A stretch of DNA of 64,000 bases from Simmondsia chinensis. Lineage: Eukaryota > Streptophyta > Magnoliopsida > Caryophyllales > Simmondsiaceae. Position numbers and translations under genes: made by a program. The notes under the pieces are model-generated. The model worked only from the letters and a program-made list of their open reading frames with translations. It was not told the origin of the DNA and searched no databases. This document shows, piece after piece, positions 13,501-21,856 of this stretch (positions within the stretch are counted from its first letter, which is position 1; every line of letters begins with the position of its first letter). Location of the stretch: the NCBI GenBank assembly GCA_018398585.1, contig JAGTTD010000015.1, positions 28,663,478 through 28,727,477 of the forward strand, written 5' to 3'.

Positions 13501-14704
13501 CCTTTCACCGATATGTTACAAAAACCGCTTTTCATCCAACAATCGGATGAGAAAATGAGCGTTCATATTAAAGGTACTAAATCTGTGTATTCTTATGTAG
13601 GCTCTTAGATTTCGTTTCTATTAAAAGCTTTGTGATATTCTTACCCTGCTTTGATTAGAGAAAGACGTGAAATCAGATGACCAAGAGACAACTCCTCTTG
13701 AGAGAACAATGGAAGTGGATGAAGAAACTTCGTGTAGAGAGAACAATCTAGTCACTGATCCCGATAGATTTCCCAGTGATATTCAGGATTTGACCCACGC
13801 TCCTGAAATTTTCGATAAGTCGACTGTTAAGGAGAATGAAGAATCTCAACGCGATGTTTGTTCTCCAGAAAGGAACTCTAGTGATAAAACCATGGAAGTG
13901 GATGAAGAAACTTCATGCAGAGAGAACAATCTAGTCACTGATCCCGATAGATTTCCCACTGATATTCCGGATTTGACCCACGCTCCTGATACTGTCGATA
14001 AGTTGACTGTTAAGGAGAATGAAGAATCTCAATTCGATGTTTGTTCTCCGGAAAGGAATTCTAGTGATAAAACCATGGAAGTGGATGGAGAAACTTCATG
14101 TAGAGAGAATAATCTAGTCACTGATCCTGACAGATTTCCCAGTGATATTCGGGATTTGACCCATGTTCCTGAAATTGTCGATAAGTCTACGGTTAAGGAG
14201 AATGAAGAATCTCAACTCGATGTTTGTTCTCCGGAAAGGAATTCTAGTGATAAAACCATGGAAGTGGATGAAGAAACTTCGTGTAGAGAGAACAATGTAG
14301 TCACCGATTTCGATAGAATTCCCAGTGATATGACGGTTGGATCAGATATTTTTCCCACCGCTCAAGAAACAGAAGTAGGGCCCAGCCATGGTGACTTGAT
14401 GGATACCCACGAAGAAAAAGCGGTCTCTTTGGGTGTAAACAACGTAAATGCGTCCCTCGAGGAACTGCCCGCATCGGGTGTAAACAATGTAAATGCTTCC
14501 CTCGAGGAACTGCCGGCATCCATCTGTACTGAGGAAAATCATGCCCCTTCTAATGATGTAGTAAATAGTGTTGTCGATGATCTTGTGGAAGAATCTGCTG
14601 CTCCCCGTGTCAGTGAATCTCAGTTGCCTGCCAAATCTTCAGTGGAATCTGTGTCTGATTCTCTAGTTGACCACCACTCGATTCCATTTCGAGTCACGGC
14701 ATAA
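2504..14704 (+). CDS. IDM1-like PHD-finger/GNAT histone acetyltransferase-like protein (7 exons; frameshift in exon 5)
   Basis: Proposed exons are 2504-5554, 6846-6987, 7081-7163, 8536-8858, 10959-11059, 13360-13573 and 13659-14704, all with GT-AG introns; about 1,650 residues. Start: the MREGLRS N-terminus is typical of the family, so I prefer it to the upstream in-frame ATG at 2456. Order of domains: acidic N-terminus; AT-hook array (residues ~340-600); MBD-like block ([19 protein letters not shown], ~745); Jas/TIFY-type TPL-binding block ([16 protein letters not shown], ~925); PHD finger ([17 protein letters not shown], across exons 1-2); zinc-binding extension ([11 protein letters not shown]); GNAT fold (exons 4-6, RRQGMCRR in the acetyl-CoA loop); repetitive C-terminus. 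Arabidopsis IDM1 acetylates H3 at methylated loci and opposes silencing; a nuclear chromatin role is inferred by homology. Exons 4+5 total 424 nt where 423 are needed, so exon 5 is frameshifted. The GNAT core may be lost, or this may be a base-calling error. Confidence 0.85.
2839..3030 (+). repeat. 21-residue tandem repeat in the N-terminus of the IDM1-like protein
   Basis: Three adjacent copies of a 63-bp unit encode variants of [20 protein letters not shown]; the last copy diverges. The DNA copies are very similar, which points to recent duplication. The unit is acidic and has no known fold. Confidence 0.8.
3400..4420 (+). repeat. AT-hook tandem array (43-residue unit)
   Basis: Seven K/R-x-GRPxK AT-hook cores start at 3521, 3650, 3779, 3908, 4037, 4166 and 4274. 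The first six are exactly 129 bp apart and the last is 108 bp on. A degenerate eighth (RGMPNRK) follows near 4412. Between hooks each unit carries a [19 protein letters not shown] acidic linker and a SPGGS-like piece. AT-hooks bind the minor groove of AT-rich DNA, so the array probably gives multivalent DNA binding. Confidence 0.92.
5638..5978. mobile_element. MITE in intron 1, family 'GTTATTTAC'
   Basis: The ends form an imperfect inverted repeat of about 50 bp: GTTATTTACGGGAAATGTCC on the left, and on the right the reverse complement of GAAAGATCTTTGTATTTTAC ending in TAAATAAC. The interior (AATTGACACA, TTTAGTCC words) is AT-rich and non-coding. A related copy lies at 30718-31298. I could not settle the target duplication, so the superfamily is open. 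Confidence 0.65.
6337..6432 (-). mobile_element. tRNA-headed SINE fragment in intron 1
   Basis: On the minus strand GGTGCCAATTAGCTCAGCTG reads like a tRNA D-arm/box A, followed about 35 bases on by a box-B-like GAGATCTAATCCCACC. The same arrangement, on the plus strand, occurs at 11426-11530. This is SINE-derived, not a functional tRNA: no acceptor stem closes. Confidence 0.5.
6702..6803 (+). mobile_element. tRNA-headed SINE with C-run and A-tail in intron 1
   Basis: GGTCTAGTGGTTAAAACAGT (box A-like) and GTCCTATGTTCAAAC (box B-like) are followed directly by 20 consecutive C (6768-6787) and then a poly-A tail. CTTAGAGAYG occurs just before (~6694) and just after (~6808) and may be a target duplication. 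The element ends about 40 bases before the exon 2 acceptor. Confidence 0.6.
7310..7765 (+). repeat. Dispersed repeat R1, copy in intron 3
   Basis: This block is similar, in the same orientation and order, to 14775-15195 just after the stop codon of the same gene. Shared landmarks include AACTCCTAAAG-like, TTAGATTC[AG]CGTTTC, TTTTTGGCTAATT, TTTTCTTGATCTTATT and GCTCCCGCTTC. Similarity is moderate, with many indels. It could be an old unclassified transposon or an internal duplication. No terminal structure was found. Confidence 0.5.
10376..10567 (+). mobile_element. Au-tail SINE, 5'-truncated or unusual head, in intron 4
   Basis: The 3' part has the Au-type tail (AAGGCTGCATACATCT, GACCCTGCATTGGCG, GAGGCACTGAGT, T-rich end), broken by 26 C (10478-10503) and an A-run. 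TAAATTTCAC occurs on both sides (~10366 and ~10568), a possible target duplication. The 5' 50 bases do not match the 5S head of the other copies. Confidence 0.6.
11426..11530 (+). mobile_element. tRNA-headed SINE fragment in intron 5
   Basis: TTAGTTCAGTTGGTAAAG (box A-like) precedes GGGATTGAATCCGACC (box B-like) at tRNA-like spacing, then a short unique tail. It has the same head as 6337-6432. Confidence 0.5.
11661..11730 (+). mobile_element. Solo LTR of the 72-bp-LTR mini-retrotransposon (family A)
   Basis: TGTTAGAGTATAAAATCATC opens and GTTAGTTCCTTGACA closes this 70-bp sequence, matching the 72-bp LTRs at 34632-34703, 38613-38684 and 40245-40316. It is flanked by TAACA (11656-11660) and TAACC (11731-11735), a 5-bp duplication with one change, as expected after LTR-LTR recombination. 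Confidence 0.75.
11818..12063 (+). mobile_element. 5S-rRNA-headed SINE, copy 2
   Basis: The head matches plant 5S rRNA through the internal promoter (ATTAGAACTCCGAAGTTAAG, CTTGGGCGAGAGTAGTACC, GGATGGGTGACCTCCTGGGA). The body and tail are Au-type (GGGGGAAGGCTGCGTACATC, GACCCTGCGTAGGCGGGAGC, GAGGCACTGGGTATGTTCC, T-run). A 24-bp target duplication with two mismatches flanks it (11794-11817 and 12064-12087). A 17-C run (11995-12011) interrupts the tail. It lies in intron 5. Confidence 0.93.
12655..13140. other. Intron 5 remnants: MITE end and tRNA-like SINE head
   Basis: GTGGTGGATCCAGGAATTCA (about 12660) resembles the left end of the MITE at 11532 but no partner end was found. A (GT)n tract lies at 12757-12771. 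On the minus strand at about 13130-13050, CAGCCTAGTGGTAGTGCATC and GGTCGCAGGTTCGAAACACC look like a tRNA-derived SINE head. No coding sequence is seen before exon 6 at 13360. Confidence 0.4.
13706..14340 (+). repeat. 61-residue tandem repeat in the C-terminus of the IDM1-like protein
   Basis: TMEV-D-[EG]ETSCREN units start at 13706, 13889, 14072 and 14255, exactly 183 bp apart. Three are complete and the fourth is cut off after about 25 residues. Each unit includes [16 protein letters not shown] and [11 protein letters not shown]. The copies are nearly identical at DNA level, so the array is young. A second, smaller duplication ([15 protein letters not shown], 14431-14520) follows. Confidence 0.93.
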
Positions 14705-14774
14705 CATGAGTGCTGTAGCCCTTGATCCATGTATGAGGTAACAACACTTTTCAAATTCCTCTCTCCTTTAGATT

Positions 14775-15195
14775 CACCTATATTTGCTGGAAACTCCTAA
14801 AGAGCTAACGTTTTATAAGTAGAAATGACATTTGGTGTTCTAAAGTTAGATTCGCGTTTCAAATGCGTTTCAAACTTCAGGGATGCTCGATTGAAACAAT
14901 CGATAAGTCTAGACCTATCTGATGATTTTTTTGGCTAATTATATCAATTGATTTGAATAATGATTGAATTGTGTGGACAGTTTGTGTTCAATTTTCTTGA
15001 TCTTATTCACCGGAGTAATCAATTATCTTTATTACCATGTAGGATTGGCTTTGCAGTGATGTTTTATGCTTGTACGGTTCAATTAAATGACTTTTCATTG
15101 ATATGAATGCTCCTTCACACTTGTAATCGTAAAAATCTCTATGATCGTTCACTCCCATGTTTTTGCTCCCGCTTCCATGAACCATTTCCCAAAAG
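14775..15195 (+). repeat. Dispersed repeat R1, copy downstream of the IDM1-like stop codon
   Basis: This is the partner of 7310-7765. It begins about 70 bases after the stop codon, probably within a 3' UTR intron. Confidence 0.5.
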
Positions 15196-15359
15196 AATAC
15201 TAAAAACATAAAGATTTCTTAATTTGGTGGTAAAAAACAATTTCCCATGGTAGCGTTCACGTGGACATACACCGGCCCTGATTTTTTCTGTTCTTGTTTT
15301 TTTTTTTTCTCCTGAATACAGGTACACAAAGACGGTATTAATATACTTATTTTCATATT

Positions 15360-15595
15360 AGAAATGCATTAAAGATCTGTACCTCAACTGGTAACTTGAT
15401 TGACCTATAATGTCGTAGAGGTCAGGGGTTCGAATTTGTGCACTTATTAGTATTTATTTCTTTTATGAAGAAAATTTACTTTAAATGTAATATAAAGGAG
15501 GTGCTGTGGCATTCGAACCCACGTCATCCAGTGAAGGGATTGCACGACTTGCCCACGAGCCAATCTACTGCTTATGAATTATAGACGACTTATTT
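15360..15595. other. Two tRNA-like SINE heads in opposite orientation
   Basis: Plus strand at 15370-15440: TGTACCTCAACTGGTAAC then GAGGTCAGGGGTTCGAAT. Minus strand at 15590-15500: GATTGGCTCGTGGGCAAG then GACGTGGGTTCGAATGCC. Both show box A/box B-like pairs. Neither folds into a full tRNA by eye, so they are read as retroposon fragments. Confidence 0.4.
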
Positions 15596-15877
15596 AATTA
15601 TAATCAATGTCCCACTTTCTCTTCATGCATCTATGGATTCAGCCACAAGTTTTGAATTTGCCTGGTCAAGAAACAAATGGGATCTTTTGCGTCTGTTAAT
15701 GAAATTTAACTGCTATTTGTGCATGTTGAATCAGCTTAATTACAATGGAGTTGCATTTTTTCACCGTGTTTGGTCATACATTTGGACATTTGGAAACTCA
15801 ATTATGGTAATTGGAGAGAAAAAAAAAACTACTGACTGGAATGATAAAATAAACCAAAGCTTCGTTTAGTTGAGAGA

Positions 15878-15998
15878 AACAACCACTTTCTTTTAGGATA
15901 GCATCTTGAAGGGGTAAGGTTGCGTACATCTGACCCTTCTTAGACACTACTTTGGTGGCAGCTTTGTGAAGCGCTGGGTTTTTTTTTTTGTTGTTGTT
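15878..15998 (+). mobile_element. Au-tail SINE, 5'-truncated
   Basis: GGGGTAAGGTTGCGTACATC, GACACTACTTTGGTGGC and GCGCTGGG followed by a T-run form a near-canonical Au-type 3' end. TTTAGTTGAGAGAA (~15864-15877) and TTTAGTTTAGAGAA (~16002-16016) are a 14-bp target duplication with one mismatch. Confidence 0.75.
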
Positions 15999-16199
15999 TC
16001 ATTTAGTTTAGAGAATGTCCTCTTGCCTGTTATTGTTTGCTTACATGAACGAGTAGCAAAAATGCTTTGATGAGAAAGTTTCCATCTCGTATTGGAGAAA
16101 TTGGCTTCCCTTCCAAGGAGAGATTAGTTCGTTTTCCTTGACCTACTGCAAGCTTTGAACTTTTTCCCGTCTGACTCCGTCTTTAAATATGCTATAACC

Positions 16200-16860
16200 T
16201 CTAGGTTTGATCATTTATCACTTAAGTACCCTGATATTTTAATATATAATGAGGCATCCCCGTGTTTGAATTTTATTACTTGAGTATCCTCTGCCTGACT
16301 TCAACGAGCACTTTATGGGATTCAATGAGTTCTTGTCGGGAAATGATAATACAACATATGATTTTGACAATGTATATGTGCCACATCAACATTTTTGGCA
16401 ACAAGATTTGCCAGATTACAACAAAAGATTATTGGATTTGGGTGGAAGAGTACCTATATATTGTTGGAATCACATGTTACGTCAGCATTTTGTGGCAAAA
16501 GATTGTCAAGTTTCAGCCTATGAGAACTATATATTGTTGGAGACATGTTCTACATTAGTATTTTGTGACAAAAATTTACTGAATTCTGACTAGAATTACC
16601 TATAAGTGATAAAATTTCTAAGCTTCAAGATACCTTATTCAACAACAATCCTAGTGCCTTGAAGAGCTCCCGGCTAAGCAGGGTCTTTTTTTTTTGGGGG
16701 GGGGGGGGGGGGTGTTTGGATGTACGCAACCTGACTCTTTTGGGGTGTTATCCTAAAGGGAGGCTGTGTCTGGGGACCTCCAACTTGAGACTTAAGATAC
16801 CTTATTGTATATGTTAAAACGTCAAAGTACATAGGTGATAAAAGACTAAACCTCATACTA
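16200..16860. mobile_element. Possible MITE-like element with a nested SINE
   Basis: TTTATCACTTAAGTACCCTG near 16216 and the inverse of GTACATAGGTGATAAAAG near 16842 form a loose terminal inverted repeat. Between them lie AT-rich unique sequence and the minus-strand SINE at 16640-16792. The small reading frame inside has no recognisable domain. Confidence 0.3.
16640..16792 (-). mobile_element. Au-tail SINE, 5'-truncated, minus strand
   Basis: On the minus strand: TTAGGATAACACCCCAAAAG, GGTTGCGTACATCC, a 17-C run (16696-16712 as G) and CTTCAAGGCACTAGGATTG. AAGATACCTTATT occurs on both sides (16627-16639 and 16794-16806) as target duplication. Confidence 0.75.
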
Positions 16861-17031
16861 CCTAAATGACAAAATTACCTTAAAATTTATTTCCAAAACT
16901 AGACAAAAGAAAATATCAAAGAAGGAATATTTCAAACTAAGTGCTGCATTGTATAATCATTTTGCTTGATATTCTCAGTTATTCTCATCAGTAGCAGGAA
17001 TCTTGAAACACTGAATTCTACTTGTTTTGCA

Positions 17032-17300
17032 GGTAAGATCCAAGTGTAGACAGAAGTAGATGACTGATAAGTTCCCTTCTGTATAGATTTTGCGGCCCGA
17101 TCTATGCAACTTGAGATCAGCTGCGATGTTGTCTAGGCCTTTTGTTATTAGCGTATTGACGCTGACGTCAACGCTCAAATACATACAGACTCCGGAGTTA
17201 ACAGTTGGCCCATGTCCCGAACTCACCGGAACCATTTTACTTGGGGATGCAATGGGGTCACATTTTGTGTTACTGGATATGGTGTCTTATGATCAGGTGA
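17032..17300 (+). other. Candidate 3' UTR exon of the IDM1-like gene
   Basis: After the stop codon the sequence GTATGAG|GTAACA (about 14738) could be a donor. TTCTACTTGTTTTGCAG|GTAAG (about 17032) is a good acceptor. The following ~270 bases are less AT-rich than the surroundings and hold an open but unrecognised frame of 74 codons. I infer a 3' UTR exon; a small separate gene cannot be excluded. Confidence 0.3.
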
Positions 17301-17328
17301 GCTGTAGATTGTAACACAGTAGTTTTCT

Positions 17329-17546
17329 TAAGGGCCCGGGTGGTATCATTCTCCGTTTGCAGATTTTGGTTGAAAAACTAAAAACTAGGTTCTGAAAATG
17401 ATATTGTTCTTGGTTTTGGCTTTCAGTTTTCAATTTTTTGTCAAACTTGGAAGAAACTGAAAAAGAAAGACCGAAAACTGGGGCAAATCGTTTTAAAAAC
17501 CTGATTTTTAGTTTTTAGACAGCAAAAATATACCATACAGGCCCTA
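17329..17546. mobile_element. hAT-type MITE, 218 bp
   Basis: TAAGGGCCCGGGTGGTATCA and the inverse right end (TAGGGCCTGTATGGTATATT) form terminal inverted repeats. AGTTTTCT (17321-17328) and AGTTATTC (17547-17554) are an 8-bp target duplication with two changes. The interior is non-coding and holds GTTTTCAG/CTGAAAA inverted words. Confidence 0.65.
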
Positions 17547-18048
17547 AGTTATTCTTTTTTGGTATTAGGGATTACTCTTGAAGTTTGCTAATGTTTAGGG
17601 TAAAATTTTGGCAAAAAGTACTTCAAAGTGGCATAATCTTTGAAAATTTGATCGAGAAAGGTACAATGTTTATTATATTATATACTTCAGACTGGCAACA
17701 TGGTTTGGTAAAGGATCGATAAGGGCAATATGTTCTGAAAAGAAACAATCAAAACACTGACTTTATTTGCAATTGCCATGTCGGTCATTACTTTCTGATT
17801 GTCATGTGATTCGTCACATCATCTTTTCTGCTGTCCTATCTTTATTCCGATTACTTGGTCCTTTTCGGAATAAGTTGCCCATTTAGGTCATTTTTTTCAA
17901 TTATTACGCCGCTTTGAAATATTTTTGCCTTCAAATTTGAGGAGCAGTATGTGAGAGGTCACACTATTTTGGTCCCCCTTTTTGTGGGTGCTGGTGCTAT
18001 TTGCCCTGACTTTTTTGTAAATGGAATTCTTCATGCAGTATCACAGTT

Positions 18049-19150
18049 TCCCTGTTGCTTAAGCACTGTCCGGTAGGGAAGAAGCTAAGCCGAGCCTGAG
18101 CTTGTCAAGCTTGAGACTTTGCTCATGAACATTTGGCTCAGTTTAAGCTTGGCTCGAAGCTCACCAAGCTTGAAAACTTCAAGCTTGAGCTCAGCTTGAC
18201 TCGTTTCTGTTGAGCTCGAATCCAGGTTAGGTGAGCTCCGATTTGAGCTTGTTTTATTCAGGTTTGTTTAAGCTTGATCTTAGACTGTTCCATCTCGGGC
18301 TTCCCTTGGCTCATATACACCGCTCAGCACAAGCTGCACAATCTCCTTGCTTCTGGTCCGCGTTCAAAACCTACTTTTTCAAGTGATAACACACTTACAA
18401 TTGCTAGTCAAGTTCTACAATTTGTAGAAATTGGTTTCCTCAATACACTCCACAGAAGCTCCAGAAACCGTTGGTGAACGTAATCGCAAAATAGCTACAG
18501 CAAGGGGATTGGGCGGTATTGGGCAATAGCGATTGGGGTGTTCATTTCGGGGTCAGTTTTCTAGTGATTCAGGTTGTTACGGTGGAGGTAGATGTGGAAA
18601 GTCAAGATGAAGGAAGAGACTGATGCGGTTATGTAGGGCGTTTAGGCGACAGTTCCGAAGATCTTGGTTTTGGGCTTGTCCCGCCCCGGAGAAAATCCTC
18701 CGGTTTACAAACTGCATTGTTAGGGGTTCGTCAAAGGGGTTGTATTGCGTGAGCCTTGGGGTGTTAGGGGGAGAAATGGATCGTCACGGGTGCACGAACA
18801 TACAGAGGTGGTCTATGGTGGTGCGATGGTCGTAGCGGTCATGGCGGTTGTTAGGGCAGTTGTGGAGATCGCGGTTTGTCTGTTGAGGTGTTTGTTGTTT
18901 TGCATAGGGGTGGCAAATGTGTCGTGTCGTGTTGTGTTCGTGTTCATACTATGCGAGGGGTTTTATAAATGAGGTTAATCTGAACCCAACCCGTTTATTA
19001 AACGGGTTAGGAACTCTCAATCCTTACCCGACCCAATTATTAAATGGGTAATACACGGGTTATCCATTTAATTATACTGTTGACTTTTTTTTTTTATTAA
19101 TGCTAGTTTTTTAACTTATAAACATGTTAAAAATATACTTTATGGTTGAT
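18049..19150. other. Intergenic DNA with hAT-like fragments, no gene seen
   Basis: Bases 18075-18260 are a CTTGAGCTC/AGCTTGA-rich segment typical of non-autonomous hAT elements. AGGGGTGGCAAATGTGTCG at 18903 followed by CACGGGTTA/CCCGTTTATT words is another hAT-type end. Frames at 18623-18972 match nothing and are Val/Arg-rich by composition only. Confidence 0.35.
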
Positions 19151-19997
19151 ACCATCAATATATTGGGATGCGAACTTCTGGCCTTTCAATCAAACTCTAA
19201 TGTATCAAGTCAAGAAACCAACTGTTTCGAAAGCAAAGTTGATGCTGAGCAATTGTTTGGGTTGTATCTTGGGTGTTCAAACCGATGTCTTGGTTATGTT
19301 TAATTGGAAGAGAGCGTACTAGTAGTATAGGCCTTTGATCGGGCCAAACAACATTTTCTAAGATCGGCTCGTATCACTGGAGTGCAGAACAATTAAAAAG
19401 CTAGTTCCTCATCTCTTATTCTTTACTTTAATCCTACGTGTTCTTCCCATTAGATCTTTCGGGTCGCCGTGGCATCTAACAAATCATGGCATTGTTTTGA
19501 TTCAAGAAGTAAGCTCGAGAAATTAGGATTCATGAGAGATGGGTGTTTATCCTCTTGTTTAGTTATCTAGAAATTGGCAAAATATGGGAAGTGAAGTTTC
19601 TTTAACTATTTTCAGTTCCTTTAAAATATGAGAATTAACTTACCTAACCCTCATTTGAATAAGTTTTAATTCTTTTATTTTTACTTAATCCCCCTAATGA
19701 AATTCTATTTCAAATTAATTGAAAACCAAATACTTTGTGTCCTCATCAACGCAAACTAATTAATGTTAACAGTGTTAATATTAAAGTGTGATATTGAAAA
19801 CATTTGAAAAATTCATATGTGAATTTAAATAATTATAAAATCTAGGTGATTTTTTAAAATCGTACCTAAAATGTAGGTGATATTAAGTAAAAACGAACCC
19901 TTAAATATAAATAGGTAGTTGAGCTTGAACTGAGCAATTCTCCCTCATGTTTATCCAAATTCAGTTCCTTAAAGTTGACTTGAGAATTGAATTTTTG
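19151..19997. other. AT-rich intergenic DNA
   Basis: I see no gene, RNA or clear repeat structure in this stretch. Confidence 0.5.
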
Positions 19998-20013
19998 AAA
20001 AATACTATCTTTT

Positions 20014-20460
20014 TTTTTTTTAAAAGAGGTAAAGACAAACTCCTTAAGTATGCGCTCTCTTCAGAGGGATACTTAAGAAATTAGCACGGATTAAAGAATG
20101 GAGGTCCCTAAGAAGATGAGAATCTTGTAACACAACTCCAGACTTTCCATGACCCCTGTTTGCTAACCAATCAACCGATTTATTTTCATTCATATAGCAA
20201 TGATTCAATGAAACATGATCTTACCGACCACCGAAAAATAAAAGCAACATTTCTAGTGCCCCAAGGGCTTCTGCTTAAGCAAGGTCAGGGAGGGTGGATG
20301 TACGCAGTCTTCCTCCTTCAGAGCAACCTAGAGGGTGCAATACGAGGACTTCCCAGGAAGTTACCCATCTTAGTACTATGCTTGCCTAAGCAAGCTTAAT
20401 TTCAAAGTTCTAATAAAATTCGGTCTTTACGTGTTGGTACTCTCTGGGGTCGGGCACTAA
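20014..20460 (-). mobile_element. Chimeric retroposon: 5S-headed SINE joined to a LINE 3' end (5S-SINE copy 3)
   Basis: On the minus strand, starting at 20460, there is a 5S-type head (ATTAGAACTTTGAAATTAAG, AGATGGGTAACTTCCTGGGA) and an Au-type tail (GAAGACTGCGTACATCC, GGGGCACTAGAAATGTTGC) down to about 20245. It runs without a gap into an L1 ORF2 C-terminus (NENKSVDWLANRG, the end of the RNase H-like domain) with its stop, a short 3' UTR and a poly-A of about 11. The whole is bracketed by a 16-bp repeat, AAAAATACTATCTTTT (19998-20013 and 20461-20476), with the SINE 5' end on one side and the LINE poly-A on the other. This fits one insertion event. Confidence 0.75.
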
Positions 20461-20769
20461 AAAATACTATCTTTTATTCACTTTTAGTTGCATAAAAAAA
20501 AAAAAACCCCCCTAGCGCAGAGGGATCCCAAGATCACATGATGCCACGTGTTGTCATGTCATACGAACATAAGCTCCATGTCTCCGTACACATTAATTTA
20601 TACTTCATATTATTAACTAAGGATATTGATATAAATTCGCGTAATTTTACTTAATCATCATAACTTTTTTTCTTTTTTAGTAACGACATCCGTTGTAATT
20701 TAAACTATTTCAATAAAAAACCATCATCAATCTAGTTTGCATTTTGTTGCAAAAGTTCACATGTCAAAC

Positions 20770-21075
20770 ATTTAAGCATAACAAAGCTCGAGCTCAAAAC
20801 TTGCAATCTAAATGGGCCTAAATGAGTGACGTTGATATAAGTTATAAATAAAATATGTTTAAATGAGTCAAGTTTGAGCTTAATGAGCCTTAATAAGGCG
20901 GGTTTGGCTCAAATTTCATAAAACTGAATTCAAACTCAACTGAACATAGTTGAGCTCACTTTTATGAGTCGAGCACGAGCTCAAAGGCTCAACGAGCTTA
21001 AGCCAGCCTAGTCCAAGTTGAGACAAATGGTAGCGAACTAAGCCTCAAATCAAGCCAAATATTTAGTTGAACCAA
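20770..21075. mobile_element. Fragment of hAT-like GAGCTC-rich element
   Basis: Repeated AGCTCGAGCTCA, GAGCTTAATGAGCC and TTGAGCTC words resemble the hAT-type element at 41734-42304. No ends or target duplications were found. Confidence 0.35.
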
Positions 21076-21119
21076 GCATCAAGCTTCGTGATTTTGGTCT
21101 CTGATCGACTCATTCACTC

Positions 21120-21230
21120 TGTCAAGGAACCAACTATTCCAGAAGTTTTAATTGATGGATTATGTCCACAGATGATTTTATAGTATAATATTTGTTCTCA
21201 AGCGAATGTCCATTGGATTGGAATTGATGG
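21120..21230 (-). mobile_element. Degenerate copy of the 72-bp-LTR mini-retrotransposon (family A)
   Basis: TGTCAAGGAACCAACTATTC, ...TTTTATAGTATAATA and then TCTCAAGCGAATGTCC reproduce an LTR and the start of the internal region as at 38613, on the minus strand. Confidence 0.6.
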
Positions 21231-21259
21231 TTAAGCATATATGAATGATATTATACTGT

Positions 21260-21856
21260 AACATACCTGAATAGGGTCACAAATGCCCGAAATATTTATC
21301 CTAATCTTTGCAAATGAGAAGCATGTATGCAAGAATAAAAATGATTTTTAAAAGAGAGCATCTTGCATGCATGTTGTGCACATTGTTCATTTTATTTTAA
21401 AAATACAAGCAATTGGTTGTGTTGTGTGTGGGTACGTGGGCCCTATGCTCGTAGGCGTGCTTACGTTTTATATTCGAGCTTGTCTCGGTGATTATCGAAA
21501 AAAGAAACACGAGTAATTGGATTGTGGAATAAAATCACGATCCCCTCGATCATTGTCTCTTTACATATATTATGGTACTTATTCAAGTACGCATTTACAT
21601 AAATTTATGTTAAGATTACTAAAATTTAGAAAAAGAATGGATATTAAATATAAAATTAAATAAAGAATATTAAAATACAACAATGTAAGAAGATAATCGA
21701 CACTTAGAATACATAAGAAAATCATACACAATACAACTTTTATAGAACACAACAAAATATTTTCTCCTTTAGAGAAAATCAATCTTACAAAAAACATCAA
21801 ACAGAAGCCACTTACAAAACGAAACAATACTCTTATAACCATTTTCTGTACAGAAA
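21260..21856. other. AT-rich intergenic DNA
   Basis: No gene or repeat was recognised. The open frame at 21579-21842 (-) is composed almost only of Leu/Ile/Phe from AT-rich sequence. Confidence 0.45.

Noticed and set aside
13706..14340. CRISPR-like regular repeats
   Set aside because: The 183-bp units are contiguous, in frame and coding in a plant gene. There are no spacers.
15500..15595. Functional tRNA genes suggested by box A/B motifs here and at 6.4, 11.4, 13.1 and 30.4 kb
   Set aside because: No complete cloverleaf with a closed acceptor stem could be drawn. The motifs fit SINE heads.
17090..17314. Small separate gene of 74 codons
   Set aside because: It is unrecognised and follows a good acceptor downstream of the IDM1-like stop, so a 3' UTR exon is the simpler reading.
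18623..18972. Val/Arg-rich open frames
   Set aside because: They overlap a hAT-like fragment and have no conserved motif.
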